Positions 63,962-64,000 of a DNA stretch of 64,000 bases are shown here, piece by piece. This DNA is from Dyadobacter luteus (GTDB lineage: Bacteria > Bacteroidota > Bacteroidia > Cytophagales > Spirosomataceae). Positions within the stretch are counted from its first letter, which is position 1; the number at the start of each line of letters is the position of its first letter. Under the pieces are notes generated by a model. The model had not been told where the DNA came from. It saw nothing but the letters and a program-made list of their open reading frames with translations, and did no database searches. The DNA lies in assembly GCF_003383615.1 (NCBI RefSeq), contig NZ_QNUL01000015.1, forward strand, positions 62,001 to 126,000, written 5' to 3'. A program made the position numbers and the translations under genes.

Positions 63962-64000
63962 TCTATCTGATAAATCTACGTATATAGCTTTTAACACAAT

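Overview
The window looks like a chromosomal segment of a Bacteroidota organism, most likely a flexirubin-pigmented member of the Cytophagales (Dyadobacter-like; this is inference). The support is three-fold: two SusC/SusD pairs, a one-protein hybrid two-component regulator and an ECF-sigma/FecR pair; a dialkylresorcinol/flexirubin-type gene block; and repeated Bacteroidota -7 promoter elements (TAnnTTTG) upstream of several genes. No rRNA, tRNA or CRISPR array was seen.

Layout. (1) 71-11186 is one end of a flexirubin/dialkylresorcinol-type cluster. A long minus-strand gene train runs from a C45 acyltransferase-like protein through a PaaK-like ligase, two secreted unknowns, a YdcF lipoprotein, a methyltransferase, DarA and DarB homologues and a BtrH-like acyltransferase, and it continues beyond base 1. 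A phosphopantetheinyl transferase diverges from it on the plus strand. (2) 11206-20436 is mixed housekeeping and secreted genes: a large PIG-L deacetylase, a frameshifted YncE-like beta-propeller, a VOC protein, an M24 peptidase, a WG-repeat-like protein, an alpha/beta hydrolase, a YdeI-like protein and an atypical CDF transporter. (3) 20442-29064 is a signal-controlled uptake locus: an ECF sigma gene diverges from fecR, followed by SusC (with STN domain), SusD, a di-haem cytochrome-c peroxidase and a secreted SUMF1-fold protein. (4) 29232-31930 is an AT-rich accessory patch: a CWC/DUF5522 protein, a DUF3800 protein and a decayed tandem-DUF2927 gene. (5) 31955-41569 holds a TonB receptor with a DUF1684 protein, a GH95 fucosidase, a GMC oxidoreductase with its Tat-exported subunit 3, and an SRPBCC protein.

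(6) 41601-46855 is a TetR-controlled tripartite exporter (ABC protein, HlyD, TolC). Nearly every catalytic motif in its ABC ATPase domain is substituted, and a 17-bp palindrome sits in the divergent promoter. (7) 46858-47731 is a REP/RAYT module: a frameshifted IS200-like HUH transposase relic between arrays of small palindromes. (8) 47725-51740 holds a DUF6055 putative metallopeptidase and a TonB-dependent outer-membrane protein. (9) 51918-63961 is a polysaccharide utilisation locus: a hybrid two-component regulator, SusC, SusD and a GH30 glycosidase, with a Tat-lipoprotein SGNH hydrolase converging on it. An 11-bp direct repeat with 22-bp period lies just upstream of the SusC -7 box and is a good candidate for the regulator's binding site.

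The observations most worth following are the degenerate ABC exporter, the SusCD-peroxidase-SUMF1 operon, the direct repeat in the PUL promoter, the REP/RAYT array, and the two acyltransferase-like proteins of the pigment cluster. Three genes are frame-broken; the breaks in the YncE-like gene and one in the DUF2927 gene are each explained by one missing A in an A-run, so assembly error should be excluded.
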